A DNA stretch of 64,000 nucleotides from the NCBI RefSeq assembly GCF_003672135.1, contig NC_039518.1, positions 4,592,144-4,656,143 on the forward strand, given 5' to 3'. This document shows positions 55,554-64,000 of this stretch, one piece after another (position 1 is the first letter of the stretch; each line of letters starts with the position of its first letter). The DNA comes from Ooceraea biroi. Lineage: Eukaryota; Arthropoda; Insecta; Hymenoptera; Formicidae. The translations under genes were made by a program, and so were the position numbers. A model generated the notes under the pieces. The model ran no database searches, had not been told where the DNA came from, and worked only from the letters and a program-made list of their open reading frames with translations.

Positions 55554-58500
55554 GTGTACGGCGAAAATCATCGGAGCAACCCGGGCTCTGAGTCTGCTCT
55601 GGGGCAGAAGCGAGCGGTGGCATTCCGCACGGGGAACATCGCGGGCAGGGTTAGCACCCCTGTCCGCGTTAATCTGATTGCTGTGAAGACTAGGAGCCAA
55701 GCCTCGGACGGCGAGGGAGCCGGCTCCGTTCCCTCGACGAGCAGACAGGGAGCCTCTAAAGAAGACCAAGCTGGACAAGAGAACGATGATTTTGAAATTT
55801 TAGTGCCGTTTGTAAGAAGGAGTTGTCAAAAGTGTCTCCGGAGTAAGAAAGGTAACTATATGGCGCTCAGCCTAAAGGATGAGATACGGCACGTGGCTGA
55901 GCGCCATGCAAACGCTGAAGTTACATTCAAGTGCGCCACGTGTGATAAGCGATTCAGCAGAGAGCACCCGGCGCTTTGCCACATTCCGAAATGCCCAGGC
56001 CCCAAACGTGCAGGCAATGATGATAACCATAAATGCCGGGAATGTGGCAAAGCGTATAAAACGAAGTCGGAGCTCTCGCAACACGAACGGCACGCGCATC
56101 CCGCCACCCGAAACAAAGAGAGGGCAGGCGGTCTGGCGGGAGCGGAACCAAAGGCCAGGCAGGGCAAAGTATTCTCTGAACAAGAAGAAAGGAAAATGCT
56201 AGAGCTGGAAGTCGAGTTAAGGAAGGGGAAATTCATAGCGACAAAGATGGTGATACACCTGCCTGGCAAAACAGCCAAGCAGATCCGAGACAAAAGAGGC
56301 ACGGCGGCCTACAAGAGGAAGATAGAGGTAGCTCTAGCGCCATTCAGGACCCCGGATCAGAGCGAAGACGAGCATAGTGAAGAGGACGAAGCGGAAGCGG
56401 ATGAGGAAGAGGAAGGAAAAGATGCGCCCGAGGAGATTGACGAGCTGCCTGTCACTCCCGGGGATCCGCCGCATCAAACGGCCGACGAAACTGGTGCCGA
56501 GCGCGAAGCACAGACGCGCGAAGAAGCTTCGGCAACTCTCCAAGAGGCCGCATGGAGAGAAGAGGTAGCGAGGTCAGTGTTGCGAGACATGGCCCCTGCC
56601 GCTACCTCGGCCGAAGCAGCAGCTTGCGTCCAGCTGCTCAGAGGAATCCTGGCGAACATAATTGAACAGCAGGGGCAGCTGCCGAGTGAAGAAGAGATGC
56701 GGAAAGTGGACGACCAAGTGGTGGAATACTTCGCAGAGAACAGCGTGGCGGCCAAAAGGAAAACGATAGCTGGCAAGAGGAAGAGAAGACGGAAAGGCCG
56801 AATACAGCAATACAAATACGCCAGGACTCAAGAGCTGTATAGGGAAAATCCAGGCCTCCTGGCTAAACATATAAGGGAGGGTATCGACTGTACTGAGCAG
56901 AAGAGAACAAAGTTGGAGACAGTCGATATCAAAGACCTATACAGCTCACTGTGGGAAACAAAAGCCCACATTAACCTCCCAAAATTCGAGGAAAGAGATC
57001 CGGAGAGGGGCTTGCAGGACGTCCTGACTCCGATCGTTAGTGGCGAGATAGACAAGAGAATATCTCGCACAAAAACAAACGTAGCGGCAGGTCCGGATGG
57101 CTTAGTCAAACGGGACATAAGCAGCCGAACCGCAAGAGAAATCCTCCGACTATGGTACAACATCATAGAGGTCCGTGGCTATCAACCATCAGTCTGGAGG
57201 ATTAATAGAACGACGCTTCTGCCGAAAGACGGCCAGGATCACACGCTGGTGAAAAATTACAGGCCGATCACGATAGGTTCCCTTCTGGCACGATTATACT
57301 GGGGGATCGTAGACCAGAAGCTACGGCGAAGCGTCACAATGAATCCACGCCAAAAAGGATTCACCTCCGAAGCCGGGTGCTTTAACAACGTGCACATCTT
57401 GAGCGAGTTGCTGCGGCACTCGAAAGTAACAGGAGGCCTGGTCGCAGTGCAATTGGACGTCTCCAAAGCGTTTGACACGATACCGCATGACATTATTGGA
57501 GAGGCACTGCGTAGAAAAGGGCTACCCGAGCTCGTGGTGCGGCTCGTGGTAGACTCTTACCGAGATGTGCACACGGTTATAAAGAACGGCGAGGAGGAGG
57601 TAGCGATAAAAATCCAGCGCGGGGTTAAGCAGGGAGACCCCTTATCGCCATTAATATTCAACTTGGTGATGGAGCCAATGTTGATAGCGCTGGAGGGTCA
57701 GCCGGGGTATAGCATAGGACGTGAGCACAACACCTCAGTCCTAGCGTTTGCCGACGACATTATCTTGACGGCACGCACAGCACCACATGCTAAACATCTG
57801 CTAGGAGTTGCGGAAACATACCTAAAGGGGCTAGGTATGAGCATTTCAGCGGCCAAATGCGCTACTTTCCGCATAGTGGGCACCAAAGACTCCTGGTACC
57901 TAGCAGATCCCGGGCTGACTCTGAAGAGTGGAGAGAGTATTCCGTACGCGGATGCGGATACTGCGATCAAGTACCTAGGTGTGAAAATATCTCCTTGGGC
58001 AGGAATAGACAAAAGGAGCCTCAAGCCTGATCTCTGCACAGCGCTACAGCGAGTTAAGAAGCTGGCGCTGAAACCACACCAAAAGGTAAATCTTATCTCC
58101 ACTTACCTAGTCCCGCACTACCTGTATCAGTTAGTGCTGGCGTTACCGCCAGTCACGTTACTTAGGCAGCTTGACCAGGAGCTACGGGTAGTGGTTAGGG
58201 ACATTTACCACTTATCGCAGTCGACGGCCGACGGATTCATATACTGCGGTAAGAGAGACGGGGGACTAGTGTTCCCCAAGCTGGAAGCTTTGGTAGTGTG
58301 CTCCAGCTTGAGGACAGGCTTGAAATTTATCGGATCGACAGATCCAACGATGCGAGCTCTGGCAGACGACGCAGGCATGGTGAACCGTCTCAAGAGTCTG
58401 GCGAAGTCTGCCCGAATCAACTGGCCAGTGACCGAGCAGAACATCCGACAACATAAAGCGAGGGCCAAGGAGAAAGAGCTCGCATCATGGTCGGCTCTGG

Positions 58501-59258
58501 TGTCGCAAGGAAAGTCAGTGAAGTTCCACACTGACGATAAATTTGGAAATGCATGGCTGTACAATCCACAGCTCCTAAAGCCATGCAGATTCATAACGGC
58601 TCTGAAAATGCGCACCAACACTACCGCAAATCGAACAACTTTGCATAGAGCCGGCCTGGTGGCGGACGTTAAGTGTAGGAAATGCAAGACACAACCGGAG
58701 ACACTGGCGCACATTCTGGGGCAGTGCACATACATGAAGCAGCATACGATCCGCCGCCACGATGAGATCAAGGATCTCATCATAGAGACGATTACGAAAA
58801 GGGACAAAGAGGTAGCGGTAACGAGGGAACCCACGTTTAAGATGGCCTCGGGCGGGAATCTCAAACCCGATCTGGTGATACAGAACCAGAAAGGGATCCG
58901 CGTGGTCGACGTCACCGTCCGCCACGAAGATAACGATTACCTTGCTCAGGGACACAAAGACAAAATACAGAAATATAGCCGACTGCTACCTCACCTGCGG
59001 CACGAATTAGGAGCCGTGTCAGCAGAAGTCCTACCGATTGTGGTAGGAACGCGGGGAGCTATGCCCAAGGAGACGGTCCGGAACCTCGCAAAGTTAAATA
59101 TAACAGACCGTAAAACGCTGGTCACGATATCGATGATAGCGTTACGTAACTCCATCGAGCAATACCACATGTTCATGGATTACGATGCTCCCCGCAAGCC
59201 GACGAGGGCCCCCAGCCTGTCGGATAAAACTTCCGACCCAATCAGCCTGCTAGCCTAA
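55554..59258 (+). CDS. R2 protein: zinc fingers, Myb, reverse transcriptase, RLE endonuclease
   Basis: 1234 codons, uninterrupted. Three N-terminal fingers: CQKC...H...H (residues 91-118), CATC...H...C (about 125-147) and CRECGKAYKTKSELSQHERH (about 160-181), the three-finger arrangement of the R2-A clade. A Myb-like helix (SEQEERKMLELEVELRKGKF, about 207-255) follows. RT: NVAAGPDGLVKRD, NYRPITIGSLLARLYW, VQLDVSKAFDTIPHD, GVKQGDPLSPLIFNLVMEP and FADDIIL (about residue 731). C-terminal CCHC (CRKCKTQPETLAHILGQC, about 1041) and the restriction-like endonuclease KPDLVIQNQKG...VVDVTVRHE (about 1104). The protein nicks 28S DNA and reverse transcribes R2 RNA. The frame opens after TAA at 55548 with a GTG, and the first ATG is codon 103 (55860), inside finger 1. 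Confidence 0.95.
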   Translation: MYGENHRSNPGSESALGQKRAVAFRTGNIAGRVSTPVRVNLIAVKTRSQASDGEGAGSVPSTSRQGASKEDQAGQENDDFEILVPFVRRSCQKCLRSKKGNYMALSLKDEIRHVAERHANAEVTFKCATCDKRFSREHPALCHIPKCPGPKRAGNDDNHKCRECGKAYKTKSELSQHERHAHPATRNKERAGGLAGAEPKARQGKVFSEQEERKMLELEVELRKGKFIATKMVIHLPGKTAKQIRDKRGTAAYKRKIEVALAPFRTPDQSEDEHSEEDEAEADEEEEGKDAPEEIDELPVTPGDPPHQTADETGAEREAQTREEASATLQEAAWREEVARSVLRDMAPAATSAEAAACVQLLRGILANIIEQQGQLPSEEEMRKVDDQVVEYFAENSVAAKRKTIAGKRKRRRKGRIQQYKYARTQELYRENPGLLAKHIREGIDCTEQKRTKLETVDIKDLYSSLWETKAHINLPKFEERDPERGLQDVLTPIVSGEIDKRISRTKTNVAAGPDGLVKRDISSRTAREILRLWYNIIEVRGYQPSVWRINRTTLLPKDGQDHTLVKNYRPITIGSLLARLYWGIVDQKLRRSVTMNPRQKGFTSEAGCFNNVHILSELLRHSKVTGGLVAVQLDVSKAFDTIPHDIIGEALRRKGLPELVVRLVVDSYRDVHTVIKNGEEEVAIKIQRGVKQGDPLSPLIFNLVMEPMLIALEGQPGYSIGREHNTSVLAFADDIILTARTAPHAKHLLGVAETYLKGLGMSISAAKCATFRIVGTKDSWYLADPGLTLKSGESIPYADADTAIKYLGVKISPWAGIDKRSLKPDLCTALQRVKKLALKPHQKVNLISTYLVPHYLYQLVLALPPVTLLRQLDQELRVVVRDIYHLSQSTADGFIYCGKRDGGLVFPKLEALVVCSSLRTGLKFIGSTDPTMRALADDAGMVNRLKSLAKSARINWPVTEQNIRQHKARAKEKELASWSALVSQGKSVKFHTDDKFGNAWLYNPQLLKPCRFITALKMRTNTTANRTTLHRAGLVADVKCRKCKTQPETLAHILGQCTYMKQHTIRRHDEIKDLIIETITKRDKEVAVTREPTFKMASGGNLKPDLVIQNQKGIRVVDVTVRHEDNDYLAQGHKDKIQKYSRLLPHLRHELGAVSAEVLPIVVGTRGAMPKETVRNLAKLNITDRKTLVTISMIALRNSIEQYHMFMDYDAPRKPTRAPSLSDKTSDPISLLA

Positions 59259-59319
59259 AGTGACGTCGAACCTTGACGAAATGGTACCGAGAGAGCGGGC
59301 CATGATCACTATTTATTAC

Positions 59320-59362
<43 letters not shown>

Positions 59363-60048
59363 TTCATCAGGTGGTACCGGGCATCGAGTCTCTCTACAAC
59401 TCATGTCGCAGGCCATCTGAATTTTATATGAAGACATCGGGAAGCCGGAACGTGAGGGCCTTTTACACCCAAGCGGGAAAGTGACCAACTTTTATATCTT
59501 CGACAATGGCGCAAGCTGCATCAATACTACATCTATTTGGTGCGTAGGCTTAAGTATTAATATGTGGGATAGGCTAGCAGTGCGAGTCGTGCGGCCCGAA
59601 ACCACGAACGAGCGGGCCACGGCGGCAGAGCCAGGGAGCGTCTATCACGGACCGGACGCATCCCTGGGCGGGTACCTCCACGCGGTATTTCCCGGTAACG
59701 GACGGTGTCGGGAGGCACCGTTCGGCTAACACCCGTTTCCTTAAAGTTAAAGGACTCTGTTATCGGCTAATTTTTCCTGCCCACGGCAAGAGTTCCCTGG
59801 TGGGTCAGTCAGACGGGTTTCACGCCGTGCTGGCACGGCCGGGTCGGAAGTCTAGATAGTACGAATACGAGCAAGGAAAAACGAGGGGAACGAAGTGTTA
59901 ATTCTAGTTTGTATGTTGGGAGATCCGTGCAAACAGAGAGTACCACCAGCTAACTTGCCAGGTACTCTACGAGCCGGACTCCGTTGTTGCTGGTGACCAT
60001 GCCGGGCCGAAACATGGAAAGTCCGCGGAGAACAAACCGTGCAGAAAA
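59259..60048 (+). other. R2 3' UTR
   Basis: Follows the TAA/TAG-rich end of the ORF and finishes with an A4 tail against 28S. Contains a (TTTA)n tract at 59311-59363. In R2 elements this region folds and is bound by the R2 protein before reverse transcription. Confidence 0.75.
59311..59363 (+). repeat. (TTTA)n microsatellite
   Basis: About 12 ttta units within the R2 3' UTR, unusual for a region expected to be structurally constrained. Confidence 0.95.
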
Positions 60049-60106
<58 letters not shown>

Positions 60107-60122
60107 ACTGTCCCTATCTACT
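60049..60122 (+). rRNA. 28S rRNA fragment between R2 and R1 sites (74 nt)
   Basis: Reads tagccaaatgcctcgtcatc then attagtgacgcgcatgaatg, gattaacgagattcccactg and tccctatctact. It is identical in layout to conserved insect 28S, and 74 nt is the known R2-to-R1 site distance. Confidence 0.97.
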
Positions 60123-62137
60123 TCCCCCAGGGGCCACGTTTTCTTGGTGTCGTGGTACGGGCCTGACGCACCCGGGGTCCCGAGTCTAACACGGTACGAC
60201 CACGAGTTGGTGCATGGCTCAAAGTGGCGTACGCGCTAACAAGCGCTAGTGGGACTTAGGTTTGCTCAAACCAATCCCCTAAAGACGACGAGAAAGTCGC
60301 ACAGCAGAACTGACGACCCGGGGTATTGCCATGCGGCATCGAATACACCGCCCGTTGCAAGTGTTGCTTCCACCGAAGTCGTAGCGACGCGCCCGCTAAA
60401 ATTGAAACCTCGAACTTCCTGGGCCTCGCTCCGAAACACCCGTAGAGGTGGGCTGCGGCAACATCGTGCGCTTTAGCCACGATTTCGAATATGCTACACT
60501 GCGACCACATAAACCTTGAATCCTTGAACTCGTAAGTGGTCCGCAGTATTCTCTGGTAGTAATACCGGGGCTACGCGACCCGGGACAGTAAGACTAACAG
60601 CTCGTCTGTGGATTCGCCGGTCCACAACCTGCGGTCTTACAAGTCCTGCCAGGCCGATTCCCAAGGCGTGCACGTAAGCACCTGAAGAGGAGTTAAAATG
60701 TTGTCTGTTGATGGTGAGCTGTGTGCCCTAGCAGAACTTCGCGTTCTGGGGCGGCCTGTACACAGCTCCGTATATCCGGACACGGCCTGGACAGGTGTAA
60801 CGTGCGGGAATCGACCTAAGAGCCCAAGACGCTCTGCTGTGGAACAGGCCACACAGTATGAGCGTTAAGGGCTAGCAGGGACCCGGCCCTGACCTCCATA
60901 TTTATCTCGAATCCTTGAAATCTTGATGGATGGTCGGTGGCACAACTCGAATTTTCGAAAATCATGACGGGTTTACTGCATCATCGTGTGCTTCGGCCAC
61001 GACTTTGAAAGCGCTACACCGCGACCACACTAAATCTTGAATCCTCGAACACATAAGTGGTAGTGGTGTCATTTTCGCGTAACCCGGTCACAGGCTCGAA
61101 AGAAACACGCCGCGGATGAGTGGTTTGAATCCGTGGGATTGTGGTGCCTTGGATCATTGCGGAATTTGAATCCTCACGAAAGTGATGGAAACGGGACCCG
61201 GCCATGCCATTTTCAAACTCGAACTCCTCTGGGACTCGACCGTCCCGGGCCCAATTGGGTCTATGCGGGAATGTCGTAGCAGGGGGCTTACAACACCGCC
61301 ATATGACATGGCGCCACTAAGTCCGACACGGAACACCGTGGCTGTGTCGATCTCGGACCTGTGTGCTCCAAGAGAAATTGAAACTTTAGGCCGCAGTCAA
61401 GGGAAAGCAACACGCTGCGGCTAGCAATGCAACACGCGGCGGCTGCTGGCAAGCACCCCTCTTATACTGCTTCGGATCAATAAAGGATCCCAAAGTGGCC
61501 AATCCATTTATTTTCAGGGTGAATGAGTGGATCGATGCGTGAGTGAGGGTGTGAGCGAAGAGCAAGGTGCTCAGAGTGATTCGGTGTGAGAATGGGTGCG
61601 AATGGGCCCCGGTCGAATCGTTAGCGAATATTCCCGGAAGACTAGCCAAGGGGGGGAGTAGTAGCTCCCCCGACCAGGAATCGAGGAGACGTTAGTACCT
61701 GGCACCTGCGGGCAGCCGTAGAGGTATGTGGGAGAACCGCTCGGAAGAGCCTTTGTTCGTCTGGAGCCAATTCTGGGGTTGAGGCTGATGTGTTAGGGCG
61801 GGGGAGTGGAGGATTAGTTGGTCGCTATTTTCCTCGTACCTGCAGCTGGGCAGAGTAAACCTGGCGCCGTCTAGCCTGAGGTTTGGGCCAGGCGCCTGTT
61901 CGGATCGGGTGCCGCCCTTTCGATAGGGGTGAAGTTAATCCTCTTGCATCACAAATGGAGCGGGCCTATCCCGTAACTCTTTTTAGTAAAGCCAATGATG
62001 CCGATAGGGAGTGACCGCCTGACAAGCCGCTTCTCGGCTTCGGTATCCGTCGCTAGGATAAATTATTGACGGGGAAGTGGCCCCACTGCGGTGGGGCTCC
62101 AATGATAGGTGAACCGTCCTTCTTTTCTGCTTCGAAT
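60123..62137 (+). other. R1 5' leader, copy B
   Basis: About 2 kb up to the first ATG of the endonuclease frame. Contains two direct copies of a ~70-nt block (60466-60535 and 60982-61052: tcgtg, then ccacga, then gcgaccacat, then cttgaatcct) on either side of the R2-shared module. No gag-like zinc knuckles are visible. Confidence 0.6.
60613..60893 (+). ncRNA. leader module shared with R2 (R1 copy B)
   Basis: See 54937-55212. The stem gagctgtgt (60716-60724) / acacagctc (60760-60768) encloses cagaac-ttcgc-gttctg. Differences from R2 lie mostly in loops and spacers, which hints that structure is conserved. Confidence 0.6.
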
Positions 62138-63487
62138 ATGTCCTTATATCAAAATACGGTGAGGAAAAGTGCCCGCCTGCTCCAACGCTTCTGGACAGGT
62201 AGGGCCGCGGGAGGAGAAGCGGGGGCAGTTCCTGCCGTCGGCTCGCGCGCCTGCGTGGCTGCGCACTCGACGGTGGCCTCCAACTCCTCGAGAGCGCCTC
62301 GCCGTGCTGTGCACCCGCGCGTCCTGGGCGCCGAGCGCGGAGGAACACAGGCCCAAGGTTGCAGCCTTCATGCTGTCCGCGTTGTCTTAGAGAGATGCGA
62401 TAGGCTAGTTGCGTTAAATAGGCATATAGGTAGGACTTCTGGCCGAGCAGTCTTCAACTCGGTCAATCATCAGTTAGGATCCCGCGACCGCGCCGCGAAC
62501 CGTCAAACACCCCACACTCCATCATCAGTTGTCACAACAGGTAGGCCTTCGGTTCCGACCGATTCTTCTCTCTCATCCACACCCACGGCCTCTGCGCCTG
62601 AAGAAAGGTTGGAAATTTTATCCTCTCGAGCGTCGAAATTTCCGCTTAATACCACGGGAGTTAGGGTACTGCAGCTGAACATGCGTCGCTCGGCTGTAGT
62701 CACGGGTGAGGTGCGTCAGCTCGTGGCAGAAAAGCGACTTGACGTTCTGCTCTTGCAGGAACCATACGTCAGGAAGCAGAGCCACAGCCACACCTTCTAT
62801 GGTTTAGGGACAGGAATGCGGATTGCCGCTGTACGCTCACACTATCCGTGGGCGGCGGTCGCGACCTGTAATCCCCATCTAGATATGACTTTCGTCTCCC
62901 AGCTTAGCACGACCCATTGTGCCTGTGCGGAAGTGCTGGCTCCCGGCTTCTCTCTCTATGTTGTATCGTGTTACTTCCAGTACAGCGACGAGATTGAGAC
63001 GCACCTCAGGCACCTCGAGATGGTGTTTCATTCGCTGAGGGGGAAGAGAATATTAGTGGCGGTAGATGCCAACGCGCGGTCGTCCCTCTGGGGTCCCCAG
63101 AGGACAGACGAGAGAGGGGCCAAGTTCGAGGACCTCATCCGGGCGTATGGTATGAGCGTTGTCAATCGTGCTGGCCAGCCGCCCACATATTGGGCGACAA
63201 GGGGTTCGTCATACATCGACGTAACCCTGGCGTCGCCCGCCATGACCCAGTTCATCGGGGATTGGAACGTGCGGAGCGACTGGACGACCAGCGACCACAG
63301 CGCTGTGGACATTCGGTTGAGGGTGCCAAGAGCAACAAAGGCAGTGATGGGTGGGCAGGACCCACGCGGTTCAACGTGCGTCGGGCCGATTGGGAGGTGT
63401 TCACCCAGAGCCTGTCCGATCTCTCGGGATCGCGGCTCGAAGTCCTTGACCCTGCCTCCACGAGTGAAGTTGAAGACATGGCGGTAA
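62138..63487 (+). pseudogene. R1 ORF2 endonuclease, copy B
   Basis: ATG at 62138 (MSLYQNTVRKSARLL). Low-complexity N-terminus, then the same EEP landmarks as copy A: VRVLQLNMRRS, LLLQEPYVRK, RILVAVDANARSSLWGP, YIDVTLASPAM and TTSDHSAVDIRLRVP. The frame leaves the homologous sequence after VPRATKA and stops at 63487, while the continuation (FNVRRADWEVFTQSLSDL onward) is in another frame from about 63330. Copy A has the same break, so it predates their separation or reflects a shared quirk. Confidence 0.85.
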
Positions 63488-64000
63488 CTCTAGCGGGAAT
63501 CCTTACGGAGTCTTGCGAGGCCGCTATGCCGAGGAAGAAAATCTTTAGGAAGTCCAACCCGTGGTGGACACAGAACTTAACTGTTCTCAAGAAACGGCTA
63601 TACCGGCTGAAGAGGAACCTCTATCTTCACTGGGAACCTGACGATCCGACTTACCTCGACATTAAACGAGAATATCGCACGTCTTTGCGAAACTATTCCC
63701 GAGAGGTACAGAAGGCAAAAGTCGCGAGCTGGCGCAAATTCGTCACTCAGACTGGTAACAAGGAGCCTTGGGGCTTCATATACCAGCAACAGGCCGGTAA
63801 GCTAAAAGTAGGGAAGGTTTTGAGCACTCTTAGGCAAGGCGAAAACTCCACCATGACTTTGGAGGAGACTGCTAAATGCCTCTTGGATGTCCACGTTCCG
63901 GACGACCGGGAAGATAGGGATACGCTGGAGCAGCGCGAAATTAGGGAAGGTGCACGAATAGCACCAAATACGGCCGATGCCTCGCCTTTTACTCTGGCAG
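63330..64000 (+). pseudogene. R1 ORF2 linker and RT start, copy B (partial)
   Basis: Open to the window end in the frame of the ATG at 63478: RRADWEVFTQSL, PRKKIFRKSNPWWTQNL, KRLYRLKRNLYLHWEPDD, VASWRKFVTQTGNKEPWGF and TMTLEETAKCLLDVHVPDD. This is the region between endonuclease and RT of R1-clade ORF2. RT motif A lies just beyond the window; copy A shows it. Confidence 0.85.

Larger units (their letters stand above)
54780..60048 (+). mobile_element. R2: R2 retrotransposon, full length
   Basis: The 5' junction is at the R2 site of 28S (cttaagg|), and the 3' junction gcagaaaa|tagccaaatgcc is the canonical 28S sequence on the other side. It has a leader of about 775 nt, one ORF of 1234 codons and a 3' UTR of about 790 nt. 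The 3' UTR is the part normally recognised by the R2 protein for target-primed reverse transcription. The ORF is intact, so this copy may be recently active. Confidence 0.95.
60123..64000 (+). mobile_element. R1: R1 retrotransposon, copy B (runs off window)
   Basis: Begins tcccccaggggcc directly after 28S ...tatctact, the canonical R1 target. It has a leader of about 2 kb, an endonuclease ORF and the start of the RT region, and the element continues beyond 64000. It is a near-identical inverted counterpart of 481-4362. Together with R2 it forms a doubly inserted 28S gene. Confidence 0.93.

Noticed and set aside
55856..59176. Minus-strand ORFs within the R2 gene
   Set aside because: Antisense shadows of the intact R2 frame.
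1..64000. CRISPR arrays, bacterial operons, riboswitches
   Set aside because: None seen; repeat structure and introns are eukaryotic.

Overview
The window is eukaryotic and reads as repeat-dense chromatin of an insect, most likely an ant or another hymenopteran. Supporting signs are a 28S rRNA remnant occupied by R2 and R1 retrotransposons at their cognate sites, TTAGG-type (arthropod) telomeric repeats, GT-AG introns, mariner elements with TA target duplications, P-element, Kolobok-like, Transib-like, BEL/Pao and gypsy-like relics, and a broken six-exon DUF4806-type gene of a kind I recall from ant genomes. I see no bacterial operon, CRISPR array or complete tRNA gene. Almost every coding stretch belongs to a mobile element and most are frameshifted. 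The R2 open reading frame is the only long intact one.

Layout. 1-4362 is an R1 copy pointing left, joined to a gypsy-like 3' end and LTR (4363-4828). 4.9-10.5 kb holds foldback and mariner-type nonautonomous elements, a dispersed 'agggtgtc' satellite and (CA)n tracts. 10.57-12.92 kb (minus) is a PIF1-type helicase running into a ubiquitin-specific-protease (USP) domain, split by a 334-bp retroelement with a 13-bp target duplication. 13.8-15.0 kb (minus) is a transposase C-terminus followed by a DEDDh exonuclease. 15.7-16.8 kb is a DDE_Tnp_4-like transposase with a SWIM finger. 18.46-20.86 kb is the DUF4806-like pseudogene. 20.96-30.47 kb is a nested stack: a long-TIR element carrying short TTAGG arrays, an R1-clade LINE inserted in one of those arrays, a Transib-like element inside the LINE's ORF2, and a Kolobok-like element at the LINE's 3' junction.

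30.9-33.5 kb holds two mariner-type elements back to back. 33.9-36.64 kb (minus) is a P-element/THAP9-like gene cut by another mariner-type element (36.64-38.3 kb) that is itself largely a palindrome. 38.3-39.8 kb carries a Ulp1-like protease and a basic-repeat ORF. 40.1-43.7 kb has LTR-type debris with a BEL/Pao integrase. 43.95-45.26 kb has a two-exon minus-strand gene encoding a Pro/Ser-rich repeat. 45.28-54.45 kb is a 9.2-kb palindrome; each 4.6-kb arm carries the same broken gene, a transposase-like segment plus a Cys-rich zinc module plus a USP-like peptidase. 54.76-64.0 kb is a 21-nt 28S scrap, a full R2, the 74 nt of 28S between the R2 and R1 sites, and an R1 that runs off the window, inverted relative to the R1 at the left edge.

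The observations I rate highest are these. (1) Three separate element-encoded papain-fold ubiquitin/SUMO-protease-like ORFs, two of them USP-type and attached to a helicase or a transposase. (2) A structured 5' leader of about 275 nt shared by R2 and R1, two retrotransposons of different clades that occupy the same 28S gene. (3) An R1 leader with no recognisable ORF1. (4) A telomere-repeat LINE sitting in interstitial TTAGG and itself hit by a Transib-like element whose ends match the RAG recombination heptamer. (5) The large palindrome.
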